A stretch of DNA of 64,000 nucleotides, from contig CACMPM010000002.1 in NCBI GenBank assembly GCA_902615625.1, positions 60,446 through 124,445 of the forward strand. The letters run 5' to 3'. The stretch is from an uncultured Alphaproteobacteria bacterium (lineage in GTDB: Bacteria; Pseudomonadota; Alphaproteobacteria; HIMB59; GCA-002718135). Positions 36,728-44,154 of the stretch are shown one piece after another. Under the pieces are notes generated by a model. That model worked only from the letters and a program-made list of their open reading frames with translations. It was not told where the DNA came from and made no database searches. The translations under genes and the position numbers were made by a program. Positions within the stretch are counted from its first letter, which is position 1, and each line of letters opens with the position of its first letter.

Positions 36728-36960
36728 AAATCTCCTTTTGTTTTTTAAAATTTAAAATTCAAATTTTACAATTTTATGAATATTCTATTATTGAATAATA
36801 ATTAAGTTAAGCAAAAAATATTATTAATAAAAAATAATAAATATTGACGAATAGTTATTCAAACCTTTTAGTTTTATTAATAAAAAGATTGTTGATCTTG
36901 ATAAATTTTTAATAAAAAATTCTATATTAATTTATAATTAAATTGAAAGGAGGATATTAA
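36728..36960. promoter_or_regulatory. Divergent intergenic region, 233 bases
   Basis: This extremely AT-rich gap separates the minus-strand small-protein cluster from the GYD gene. TTGATA (36898-36903) with TATATT (36923-36928) or TATAAT (36933-36938) could serve the GYD gene, and AAAGGAGG precedes its ATG at 36961. No open frame or strong palindrome is visible. Confidence 0.4.
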
Positions 36961-37278
36961 ATGTCAATTTTTGTATCACTTGGTATTTATTCCCAAAAAG
37001 GTGCAGATGGTATCATTAATGGAGACTCAGACAGAAAAGCAGCTATGGAAAAAATGGTTAGCAGTGTTGGAGGTAAATTAATTGATTATCATATAACAAG
37101 AGGTCAGTATGATTTTGTCATGATTGCAGAGGCAGAGTCATTTGAAAGTATGGCTGCATGTGCTTTAAAAGCAAAAGCAGCAGGCACTCTTACAGAAGCA
37201 GTAACTTTAGAGTCAGTTGATTTAAACAAAGTAAGAGAAATGGGAAATAAAGTAGATTTTTCTCCTCCTACTTCTTAA
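36961..37278 (+). CDS. GYD domain protein, 105 aa
   Basis: The 105-residue protein begins MSIFVSLGIYSQKGADGI. It contains MEKMVSSVGGKLIDYHITRGQYDFVM, with the family's G-x-Y/Q-D-F motif, and then AAGTLTEAVTLESVDL. GYD proteins are small alpha+beta barrels of unknown role. It has a strong ribosome site and its own terminator at 37284-37308, so it is a single-gene transcript. Confidence 0.82.
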   Translation: MSIFVSLGIYSQKGADGIINGDSDRKAAMEKMVSSVGGKLIDYHITRGQYDFVMIAEAESFESMAACALKAKAAGTLTEAVTLESVDLNKVREMGNKVDFSPPTS

Positions 37279-37283
37279 TTAAC

Positions 37284-37308
37284 AAAGCACTCTTTTCTAG
37301 AGTGCTTT
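37284..37308 (+). terminator. Intrinsic terminator after GYD gene
   Basis: AAAGCACTCT (37284-37293) pairs with AGAGTGCTTT (37299-37308) over a 5-base loop, with A and T tracts on both sides. It can terminate the GYD gene and, in the other direction, the minus-strand lyase gene that starts its stop region at 37324. Confidence 0.85.
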
Positions 37309-37323
37309 ATTAAAATACAAACT

Positions 37324-38325
37324 TTAGAACGGTATATTTTTCTGAGGCCACCCAGAATTTCTACATTTCGTATCTTTATTAGGTGCGGTTTCACACAAGA
37401 TTATAGCATGAGCAAAATGTGCTTGAGAATTATTCGATAACTGATCTGTCAGTTCATCACATCCAGACCAAAGGTCATCACATTTATTAGATTTTCCAAC
37501 ATTTGCATATTTTACTTTAAGATCTGGAATATCTATATTTTCTGACGTAGCGTCATCCATATAGTTTCGATAAGGACCAAACTTCATACGTATTTTATCT
37601 GCGCCTGCTAAAGTTTGACCATAGTAACTTGATACCAATTTCCCATCAATCCATAAATGCAAGAAGCCATCATCTGCCCACTTAGCATTTATTATTAAAT
37701 TAACCCATTTACCTTTTAAGGAAATTTCATTTTGATTAAGATCAAGTGAAAAGGTATTGTAATAATTCTGCCGGCCAGCTTCATTGTTTTCTGTAAAAAA
37801 TTTTTCTGAATTAAATGTCCATGAAAACCTATTATTTGAATAATTAAAAGTGGGACCTACACCTACTTCTGATTTACCTTTAATAGGCTTAAAATCAAAA
37901 ATACTTAAATTATGTTTTTTACTAAAATATGTTCCATCTAAAAAATATTCTACGCGGTACCATTTAGTTTGGTTTTTTTTGGCAACTTTTTTAAGTGGTT
38001 CCATTATCTGAAAGCGTTGAGCGTGTCCTGGATTACCCCATCTTTCCCAATCCAATTTATGACCTTCATCTGAATATTTAACATTAAATTCTACACCTTT
38101 TTCTTTGACACCAAATCTATCTTCAAATTCATCAAAAAAACTAACTAACCCCTTTTTTTCTTTGATATTTCTTATTGTGAAAACCATATTACCTTCTAAT
38201 TCACCTCTTAGAACATATTGATCATAATTTTTCTTTTCTTTTTTTTTCATTTTATCTTCGAATTTATTTCCAAAAGATAAAGAGGGTAGTGATACGATTA
38301 ATAAAAAAATTAGAATGTATTTCAT
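37324..38325 (-). CDS. Secreted heparin-lyase-I-like polysaccharide lyase
   Basis: The 333-residue protein has a signal peptide (about residues 1-19, ending SFG). It has a jelly-roll type core with QRFQIMEP, KWYRVEYFLDGTY, KWVNLIINAKWADDGFLHLWIDGKLV and KIRMKFGPYRNYMD, as in the polysaccharide lyase family PF14099. A Cys-rich tail (KCDDLWSGCDEL, CETAP, KCRNSGW) suggests disulfides outside the cytoplasm. It may cleave acidic polysaccharide. Its start overlaps the barrel-protein gene by 4 bases. Confidence 0.75.
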   Translation of the reverse strand: MKYILIFLLIVSLPSLSFGNKFEDKMKKKEKKNYDQYVLRGELEGNMVFTIRNIKEKKGLVSFFDEFEDRFGVKEKGVEFNVKYSDEGHKLDWERWGNPGHAQRFQIMEPLKKVAKKNQTKWYRVEYFLDGTYFSKKHNLSIFDFKPIKGKSEVGVGPTFNYSNNRFSWTFNSEKFFTENNEAGRQNYYNTFSLDLNQNEISLKGKWVNLIINAKWADDGFLHLWIDGKLVSSYYGQTLAGADKIRMKFGPYRNYMDDATSENIDIPDLKVKYANVGKSNKCDDLWSGCDELTDQLSNNSQAHFAHAIILCETAPNKDTKCRNSGWPQKNIPF

Positions 38326-38711
38326 GAGAATTTTTCCTTTCTAATATAGCCAACATTAGTTGTTTTAAAGTGTTTGAAAGGTACATTAAGATCCTCAATG
38401 GCTTTAATCGTTTCATCTGTAATATTACCATAAACTTCTATTTCAAATTTATCGGCTATTTCTTGATGTTTTTCTACATATGCTACAACAGGAGGGTTAT
38501 TAATGTGATGAACCATTGCCTCACTTGTACGGTAAACTTCACTCCAGGTAAACTCTAAGGGATCTGTTGGATCTTGATCAAAAGTATGGATTAGCATATC
38601 TGGTTCTGAAGCATTAACGGCGTCATCAGCTTCTTTTGCTATCTTGAGATACTCTTCAACGTTACCTTCTTTTACACGTATTCTTGCTATTAAAATAAAA
38701 GGATTAGACAT
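38322..38711 (-). CDS. Antibiotic-biosynthesis-monooxygenase-like small protein, 129 aa
   Basis: The protein has ILIARIRVKEGNVEEYLKIA and EPDMLIHTFDQDPTDPLEFTWSEVYRTSEAMVHHINN, the ABM-domain pattern of heme-degrading and quinone-forming small barrels. A C-terminal extension of about 30 residues is unassigned. It is coupled by an ATGA-type overlap to the secreted lyase gene, an unusual pairing. Confidence 0.75.
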   Translation of the reverse strand: MSNPFILIARIRVKEGNVEEYLKIAKEADDAVNASEPDMLIHTFDQDPTDPLEFTWSEVYRTSEAMVHHINNPPVVAYVEKHQEIADKFEIEVYGNITDETIKAIEDLNVPFKHFKTTNVGYIRKEKFS

Positions 38712-38751
38712 AATTTAATAATAATAGTTTTTAATTATGTTTTAAATAGAT

Positions 38752-39501
38752 TTATTGAATTCTATAAGATGCTTCTTTCAAAAAGTTTTCTTCAGGTATC
38801 TTAGTTTTTTTCTCATTCTTTCTTAATTCTATAAGACAGTGGTCAATGAGATCAATTTTAGCATTTAAAAATTTAATATTTTGCGGAATTGGGATGTGAA
38901 CAGGGTATCCTCTAATAAACTCTACATGTAAGTCGTATCCACCCATATAAAATTCTTTTAAGATTTTACCTTTATTTAAGAGATAATTATTTGATGACTC
39001 ATGAATAATGGCACTTGATTTGGAATTATTTCGTTCAAGAGACTCAAATAAAGTATTATTTTTTATAATTTCCATTGTGTAGGGATAAAGTTCATATTTT
39101 TTCATATCACTAAAGGATAATTCTTTATCAAAAGGTGTTAATTGTAATGTTTCTAACCGTACATAATTGATAATTGCTGGCGCATCATCAAAAAGAGCTG
39201 CGTAAAGACTTACAACTATCCTTGTTCCAGTAAAATCAACTGTAGTAAGTTCATACCCACATAAACTTACCTCATCTTGTTTATCAAAAACAACTAAAGG
39301 ATCAAAATAAAATGTTCTTTTCGGATATTCTTGTGCTTCCGTAATAATGAGTTTGTCATTTCCCTGATCAAGAGGAAGTTCTTTTTTAATAAATTCTTTG
39401 GAACTTAATAATTGATCCCCTTTAGCAGCACCAGCTAGAAGGAGAACAATAATAAGGAGGGAGAATAAAAAAATTATAATTCTTTTGATAACTGGTGCCA
39501 C
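38752..39501 (-). CDS. Membrane-anchored or secreted protein, 249 aa, unknown
   Basis: The frame starts with GTG at 39501 and an N-terminal hydrophobic helix (about residues 5-25, ending LLAGAAKG). About 220 polar residues follow with predicted alternating strands, for example YFDPLVVFDKQDEVSLCGYEL and YLLNKGKILKEFYMGGYDLH. It could be a periplasmic or membrane-anchored protein. I do not recognise a family. It is divergent from the 39597 gene across about 95 bases. Confidence 0.55.
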   Translation of the reverse strand: MAPVIKRIIIFLFSLLIIVLLLAGAAKGDQLLSSKEFIKKELPLDQGNDKLIITEAQEYPKRTFYFDPLVVFDKQDEVSLCGYELTTVDFTGTRIVVSLYAALFDDAPAIINYVRLETLQLTPFDKELSFSDMKKYELYPYTMEIIKNNTLFESLERNNSKSSAIIHESSNNYLLNKGKILKEFYMGGYDLHVEFIRGYPVHIPIPQNIKFLNAKIDLIDHCLIELRKNEKKTKIPEENFLKEASYRIQ

Positions 39502-39596
39502 TAAAACTTTTATAAAAATAAATTTTGATAAAAATGAGAAATGATTAAGGTAATATTAAGAACAAATCTTAATCTAAACATATTTAGAACCCGAAT

Positions 39597-40442
39597 TTGC
39601 CTAAATTAATAAATAGAAATATTTCTGTGGCACTGAGTCAAAAAAATATTCATTATAAAATTATAAAATTAATCATTTTAAAACTCCTCTTAAGTGCCAC
39701 ACCTTTATTAGCTCATTACGAGTTGCCAAGAGAGATTGACTTAATGATGATTGAACATGATTTAAATAAATGTTCGAAAGGTAAAATTGATAGTTATTTT
39801 TTTCATAAAGAAAAAAATCCAGATTATTGGTTAGGAATCTATACTAGTTCTAATCTTGATTTAGAATGTCTAAGGGAACAATTTCAAAATAAGATTACTA
39901 ATTACCCAATTAATTTTCTACACAACCCAAGGATTAAAGTTTCACATGATTTGAGCTATTATAAATCTTACATTACAAATTTTAATAGAGTAGTTTGTGG
40001 TGAAAGATGTTATCTTGATGAAGATTCAATTTTATTTGTAGATGATAATTATTGGTACATCTATGATTTATATAATTCTTATGGACACAAAGCAAATTTT
40101 ATAAAAACTTTAGATAATAAAATCCATATTCAATTATTAGAGTCAACTCATATTAAGAATATTGTATTTGATATTAATACTAAAGATTTTTTATATCTTT
40201 ATGATGGAATTTTAGAATTTCATGATGATTATTATATTGCCACACATTCAAAAAGTTATTTTTATGGAGGAGGAGCCTTTTGGTATTCGGCTAAAAGAGA
40301 TTATCAAAATAATATTTTAGAGTTAATTGATTTAAAAACCAACTTTTCAAATTGTGAAGATACAAAATTATATTCTTGGTCTGGTCAATTATATGATTTT
40401 ATTTTGGAAACTAATAATTTACAAAATTGCAAGGAGCATTGA
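39597..40442 (+). CDS. Secreted protein, 281 aa, unknown
   Basis: The frame can start at TTG 39597 or GTG 39627. Either way it has a hydrophobic signal-like helix (IIKLIILKLLLSATPLLA) followed by a polar, Tyr- and Asp-rich region with Cys residues (CSKG, LECLRE, CGERCYLDED, NCED, NCKEH) that suggests an exported disulfide-containing protein. No family is recognised. Its TGA overlaps the next gene's ATG, and AAGGAG at about 40431-40436 serves that gene. Confidence 0.55.
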   Translation: MPKLINRNISVALSQKNIHYKIIKLIILKLLLSATPLLAHYELPREIDLMMIEHDLNKCSKGKIDSYFFHKEKNPDYWLGIYTSSNLDLECLREQFQNKITNYPINFLHNPRIKVSHDLSYYKSYITNFNRVVCGERCYLDEDSILFVDDNYWYIYDLYNSYGHKANFIKTLDNKIHIQLLESTHIKNIVFDINTKDFLYLYDGILEFHDDYYIATHSKSYFYGGGAFWYSAKRDYQNNILELIDLKTNFSNCEDTKLYSWSGQLYDFILETNNLQNCKEH

Positions 40443-40711
40443 TGGAATCTTTATCAAGAGTTATATTATTTTTAACATCTTATTTTATCGTTTTAGCTTT
40501 ATCTTTTAGTATCAATATAGAATTTGAATATCTACAAAGCGGATTATTCTTATTTATTTCTATCATTATAGGAACATGGCTCTATTATTTACATTTTAAG
40601 AAAAAAGAAGCTCCAGAATTTCAAAAAGAAGTTTTGTATGTCATGTTTTTTCTCTGTCTTGTAACATCTACATGGTCATTTAAATTAAATTATTTTCATT
40701 TGTATGATTAA
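40442..40711 (+). CDS. Small membrane protein, 89 aa, unknown
   Basis: I use the ATG at 40442, in a TGATG overlap with the previous stop and with AAGGAG upstream, rather than an in-frame TTG 15 bases earlier. The 89-residue protein has three hydrophobic stretches (about 6-27, 33-52 and 66-82). It overlaps the next gene by 8 bases. No family is recognised. Confidence 0.55.
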   Translation: MESLSRVILFLTSYFIVLALSFSINIEFEYLQSGLFLFISIIIGTWLYYLHFKKKEAPEFQKEVLYVMFFLCLVTSTWSFKLNYFHLYD

Positions 40712-41003
40712 TAATTTTTGGTTTTATTTCTTCATTACACCTGTTGTAGTCTCTATTATAGCTCTAAACTCTTTGTTTGTTCATAAAAGCCCAAGCACAC
40801 CAGTATTTGAAAATGCTTTAGAATATTGTCAAAGCGTAGATAATAATTATGTTTATAGTGATCAAGGAACTGCACAAGATATTTGTATTGATGAATATAT
40901 GAATGCACCCTGGACATTAGAATTAGTAATAAAAATATTCTTACTATTTGGTTTTTTATTTATTGTACCACTATTCCTATATATAAAATCTAGAAATAGT
41001 TAG
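40704..41003 (+). CDS. Small membrane protein with Cys-containing loop, 99 aa, unknown
   Basis: The 99-residue protein has hydrophobic helices at about residues 3-22 and 74-92 with a polar loop between. The loop holds EYCQSVDNNYVYSDQGTAQD and ICIDEY; its two Cys could form a disulfide in the periplasm. Together with the two upstream genes it forms a coupled trio of exported or membrane proteins. The function is unknown. Confidence 0.55.
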   Translation: MINNFWFYFFITPVVVSIIALNSLFVHKSPSTPVFENALEYCQSVDNNYVYSDQGTAQDICIDEYMNAPWTLELVIKIFLLFGFLFIVPLFLYIKSRNS

Positions 41004-41011
41004 ATTGTTAT

Positions 41012-41890
41012 ATGCTAAAATATAAGCTGACAAAAAGAGGTAATAAATTTTTTATTAAGAGTATTGAGAAAGCAACAATACTCGCAATATTTACCAAAGT
41101 AAAATTAGGTGAGTCTTTAACACTTTATGATAAGTTGGTTATGGAATCTTTCCAAAGATATAGTCCAAAATTACAAGATGAGGAAATATTAAGAGAATAC
41201 CTTAATGGACTTTCAGATAGTCAACTTCAAGGAGTTGTAAGTAATGTTAAAGGGATTCTACATGAGATAGAGTTTGCAGCTAGAGAGAATAATGATTTTG
41301 ATAGTGTTCGAGCAGCTTTGTTTGAAGACACTAACCATGAAGGTTTTGATATTCAGCTTTTTGATAAATCCACGGGAGAGTCATGGGAAGTACAACTAAA
41401 AGCAACAGATAGTGCACCTTATGTTGAGGAATGGTTAGAAAATAATAATGGAGATCTTTATGTTACAGAAGAACTGGCTTCAAAATATGGTTTTGAAAGT
41501 TCAGGATTTTCGAATGAAGAATTAACCAAAAGAGTTGAAGAATTTATTAATACTTCCATTAATCAAGGGGATAAATTCAATACTTCAATGTTTGAATATT
41601 TTCCAGGCGTTACATCATTAGCGATTGGTGTAATGATTTGGCAGTTATATGTAAGAAAAAATAATAAAGAGATTTCCGAAGAACAATTTAAAGAATTACT
41701 TGTGAAACATACTGGTGAAAAAATAATAAAAGTTACTGCAATTATGACCTTATTATCTATTCCAGGATTAAATATTGCTACCGCTAGTTATCTCATTTAC
41801 AGATTTGTAAGTGATTTGAACTCAAGTGGTTTAGTGTATAAATTAAAAAACTTTTCTTTAGATATGTTTAATAAATTTAAACCAGTTTAA
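41012..41890 (+). CDS. Probable PD-(D/E)xK nuclease-like protein with hydrophobic C-terminus
   Basis: The 292-residue protein has a central segment that fits a PD-(D/E)xK core: Glu85/Glu87 in ILHEIEFAAREN, Asp113 in EGFDIQLFD and the E/Q-x-K element WEVQLKA (Gln128, Lys130). The C-terminal third has two strongly hydrophobic, glycine-containing helices (about 196-212 and 240-265). It may act as a membrane-linked nuclease or effector. The nuclease call is from motif spacing only. It follows the membrane trio after 8 bases. Confidence 0.5.
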   Translation: MLKYKLTKRGNKFFIKSIEKATILAIFTKVKLGESLTLYDKLVMESFQRYSPKLQDEEILREYLNGLSDSQLQGVVSNVKGILHEIEFAARENNDFDSVRAALFEDTNHEGFDIQLFDKSTGESWEVQLKATDSAPYVEEWLENNNGDLYVTEELASKYGFESSGFSNEELTKRVEEFINTSINQGDKFNTSMFEYFPGVTSLAIGVMIWQLYVRKNNKEISEEQFKELLVKHTGEKIIKVTAIMTLLSIPGLNIATASYLIYRFVSDLNSSGLVYKLKNFSLDMFNKFKPV

Positions 41891-41903
41891 ATATATTTAA
41901 TTA

Positions 41904-42476
41904 TTATATTCCTTTTGTATCAAACTCTATTTTCATATTTTCTATTTCCATTAACTCATCTTCATCATTATCTAGGTTAATTTCCATATTAAATTCAGGC
42001 CTTGGAAGCCTTGAGAGTGATATTTCTAGTGTTTTTAGAGTGTCTGATGTTCCAAAACTAATTAAGTCAAGCTGCGTATCAAAATGATCTTGATCATCGA
42101 TAAATTTAGCAAATTCTGGCTTGAGAGGGACTACTGTATCTGGCCTTTTACTAAAATGAATTGATTTCCATACATCGCTTCTTTCATGACTGTCCATTTC
42201 GTAAGAATTCCAATATTTTTGATATAAATGCTCCTCAATTTGATTGGCTATATCTTGTGCAGCCCAAATAGGTATTAATTTCTTTGATTTAGCCGTAATA
42301 ATATCAATTTCTCCGGTTTTACCATCTTGAATAACAGTATAATTGTCAAAAAGATCATTTGCTAAGACAGGTTTAATGGTAAAATGACTATCATTATGAA
42401 ATAATTCATGTTTTTCAATAATTAAATTTTGTTTTTTAATACTATTTCTAAGGCTTATACCAAACAAACAATCCAT
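41904..42476 (-). CDS. Unknown protein, 190 aa
   Basis: The 190-residue soluble protein has an acidic C-terminal third (NLDNDEDELMEIENMKIEF). It contains KTGEIDIITAKSKKLIPIWA and YWNSYEMDSHERSDVWKSIH. I recognise no family. It is the last gene of the minus-strand chain that starts with the ARPP-1-like gene. It lies 5 bases after the 59-aa membrane protein gene. Confidence 0.55.
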   Translation of the reverse strand: MDCLFGISLRNSIKKQNLIIEKHELFHNDSHFTIKPVLANDLFDNYTVIQDGKTGEIDIITAKSKKLIPIWAAQDIANQIEEHLYQKYWNSYEMDSHERSDVWKSIHFSKRPDTVVPLKPEFAKFIDDQDHFDTQLDLISFGTSDTLKTLEISLSRLPRPEFNMEINLDNDEDELMEIENMKIEFDTKGI

Positions 42477-42481
42477 TTTTT

Positions 42482-42661
42482 CTATATTTCCCTTGTTATT
42501 GCAGGTTTATAGCCTGTTTCTTTATCCAGTTTCTTTTTATAGTACTCATAATCCATAAACATTACGGCGACTCCGCTTGCACAAATAGTAATCACAAGAG
42601 TAACGACTATAATTGTCAAAAAATAGAAAATATTTCTGTCTAATTCTAAATTAAAACGCAT
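42482..42661 (-). CDS. Small single-span membrane protein, 59 aa
   Basis: An ATG at 42661 opens a 59-residue frame ending at 42482. A hydrophobic helix spans about residues 11-35 (YFLTIIVVTLVITICASGVA), followed by a charged tail MDYEYYKKKLDKETGYKPAI. It begins one base after the stop of the upstream gene, which supports it as a real member of the chain. The function is unknown. Confidence 0.55.
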   Translation of the reverse strand: MRFNLELDRNIFYFLTIIVVTLVITICASGVAVMFMDYEYYKKKLDKETGYKPAITREI

Positions 42662-42662
42662 A

Positions 42663-42968
42663 TTAAAAATCTTTTATCATTCGAAAGGTTAAACTAAGTG
42701 TAATAAAAACACTCATAAGAAAGAATAGGGGAAGAATACTTTTAGGCTCAAATAACATTGCCAATGTTTTCAAAATAAAATGTCTTAGAAATATTAATCT
42801 TAACAGGAATTTTGAATATGAAATATGCCAATAAATTTTTAAAAGATCATTAACCTTGAACGGAGAAAAATATTTCCAAAGACGCGATCCCTTTATGACA
42901 TGATAACGAAATGAGCGGTCAAGCTTTGATAATTCTTTTCTTTCCTCGGTTGTCAGTGATTTTTTCAA
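42663..42968 (-). CDS. Small membrane-associated protein, 101 aa, unknown
   Basis: The start is a TTG at 42968 in a TTGA overlap with the DUF2130 stop, which supports the start. The 101-residue protein is basic and helical at first (TTEERKELSKLDRSFRYHVI), and has hydrophobic segments at about 55-72 and 78-96. No family is recognised. It is coupled between the DUF2130 gene and the 59-aa membrane gene. Confidence 0.5.
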   Translation of the reverse strand: MKKSLTTEERKELSKLDRSFRYHVIKGSRLWKYFSPFKVNDLLKIYWHISYSKFLLRLIFLRHFILKTLAMLFEPKSILPLFFLMSVFITLSLTFRMIKDF

Positions 42969-44050
42969 TTACGACTTTCTATTTTTGGTATATCCAAACT
43001 TTCAATCCTTTTGATTGAATTTCCAGCAATTCCCTTTAGAGATCCATAAATATTGGAAGTACTTTTTACGAGAATGGATAATTCCTTTTCTCTTTTCTTC
43101 CATTGAGTTTGGTGCTGTCGTATTTCGCTATCCAAATCATCTTGAAGCTTCATGAAAGTACCAACAATGCTTTCCATCTGCTGGCGAAACTCGTGTCCGG
43201 TTACATAATTATATATTAGTGATGTTTTATTAGTCTTATTTAGCTGTGTTCCTATTACATTATTTACTTCCAATATCATGAGACGAAGTGAATTGATGAG
43301 AAATTTGAACTGTGTAAAGGTACAGATCCATACACCATTTAATTGTTTCCCGATTACATGATTTTTAGGGAGTACATCGGTAATAATAACAGCAATCATG
43401 CAACCGGAATTTTTTGCATCTTCTTTCACCTTATTGATCCATGAATTCTGAAAATCTTTCGCTCTTTTACTTTCAATACACATTTTGCCTGCAACATTAT
43501 CTTGAAACATAACTTCATGAATTACATCCGCACCTCTTGCACCTTTTTTAATTTCGGTAATAACATCTTCTGGAAATTCTTGACGAAGCCACTCTTCAAT
43601 TTTTAATTCTTGCGCTTCTCCCTGAAGTTGTACCGATCCCTGGTTGGCACGTGTTTGCATTTTCATCATGTCATTTTTCATTTGTTCAATTTGAATGTCT
43701 TTTTCTTTAATAGTTGTTTCTTTTTTATCGAGTTCTTCTGTTAGTTTTTCCTCATATTTTACTGCAATATCACTTTCCAATTCCTGTTTTTGACGCTCAA
43801 GAGATTTAATTCTTGATTTCATTCTATTCTGATCAACAAGTTTCTTTGAATAATTTTCAAGTTCATTATCCTTCTCAAGAAGTTCATCAGAATATTCTTT
43901 TTCTATTTTTTTTCGAAGAGTAGTTTCATTTTCTTTTTTAAACTTTGTCATTTCTTTTGATACATACGTATCAATAATAGCCTGCTCAATATTGACGTCC
44001 TTGCTACAGTGGGGACAAGTTATATGTTTATTATTATTCTTTTCTACCAT
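42965..44050 (-). CDS. DUF2130 family protein: coiled coil plus PD-(D/E)xK-like domain
   Basis: I choose the ATG at 44050 because it makes a TAATG overlap with the micropeptide stop; a GTG four codons earlier is possible. The 361-residue protein has a short zinc-type pair CPHC near 12-15 and a long coiled coil (about 30-130). The DUF2130 domain follows: QLQGEAQELKIEEWL, GARGADVIHEV and MCIESKRAKDF, whose Glu, Asp and Glu-x-Lys suit a PD-(D/E)xK nuclease. A second helical region ends it. DUF2130 proteins are widespread and poorly understood. Here it follows ARPP-1 and a membrane micropeptide. Confidence 0.82.
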   Translation of the reverse strand: MVEKNNNKHITCPHCSKDVNIEQAIIDTYVSKEMTKFKKENETTLRKKIEKEYSDELLEKDNELENYSKKLVDQNRMKSRIKSLERQKQELESDIAVKYEEKLTEELDKKETTIKEKDIQIEQMKNDMMKMQTRANQGSVQLQGEAQELKIEEWLRQEFPEDVITEIKKGARGADVIHEVMFQDNVAGKMCIESKRAKDFQNSWINKVKEDAKNSGCMIAVIITDVLPKNHVIGKQLNGVWICTFTQFKFLINSLRLMILEVNNVIGTQLNKTNKTSLIYNYVTGHEFRQQMESIVGTFMKLQDDLDSEIRQHQTQWKKREKELSILVKSTSNIYGSLKGIAGNSIKRIESLDIPKIESRN

Positions 44051-44154
44051 TAAAAAAACCACTCAATAATGAAGTATATAACGACTATAAAACCAACAAG
44101 AGATATAATGATTGAGAGACAACTACCGAATAGACCAAAAATAAAATTTAACAT
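44050..44154 (-). CDS. Membrane micropeptide, 34 aa
   Basis: An ATG at 44154 opens 34 codons ending at TAA 44052-44050. Almost the whole peptide is one hydrophobic helix (MLNFIFGLFG start, IIISLVGFIVVIYFIIEW later). Its start overlaps the ARPP-1-like stop as TAATG, and its stop overlaps the DUF2130 start as TAATG, so it is placed like a real coupled gene and fills the gap exactly. It resembles toxin-like or membrane-anchoring micropeptides in form only. Confidence 0.6.
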   Translation of the reverse strand: MLNFIFGLFGSCLSIIISLVGFIVVIYFIIEWFF

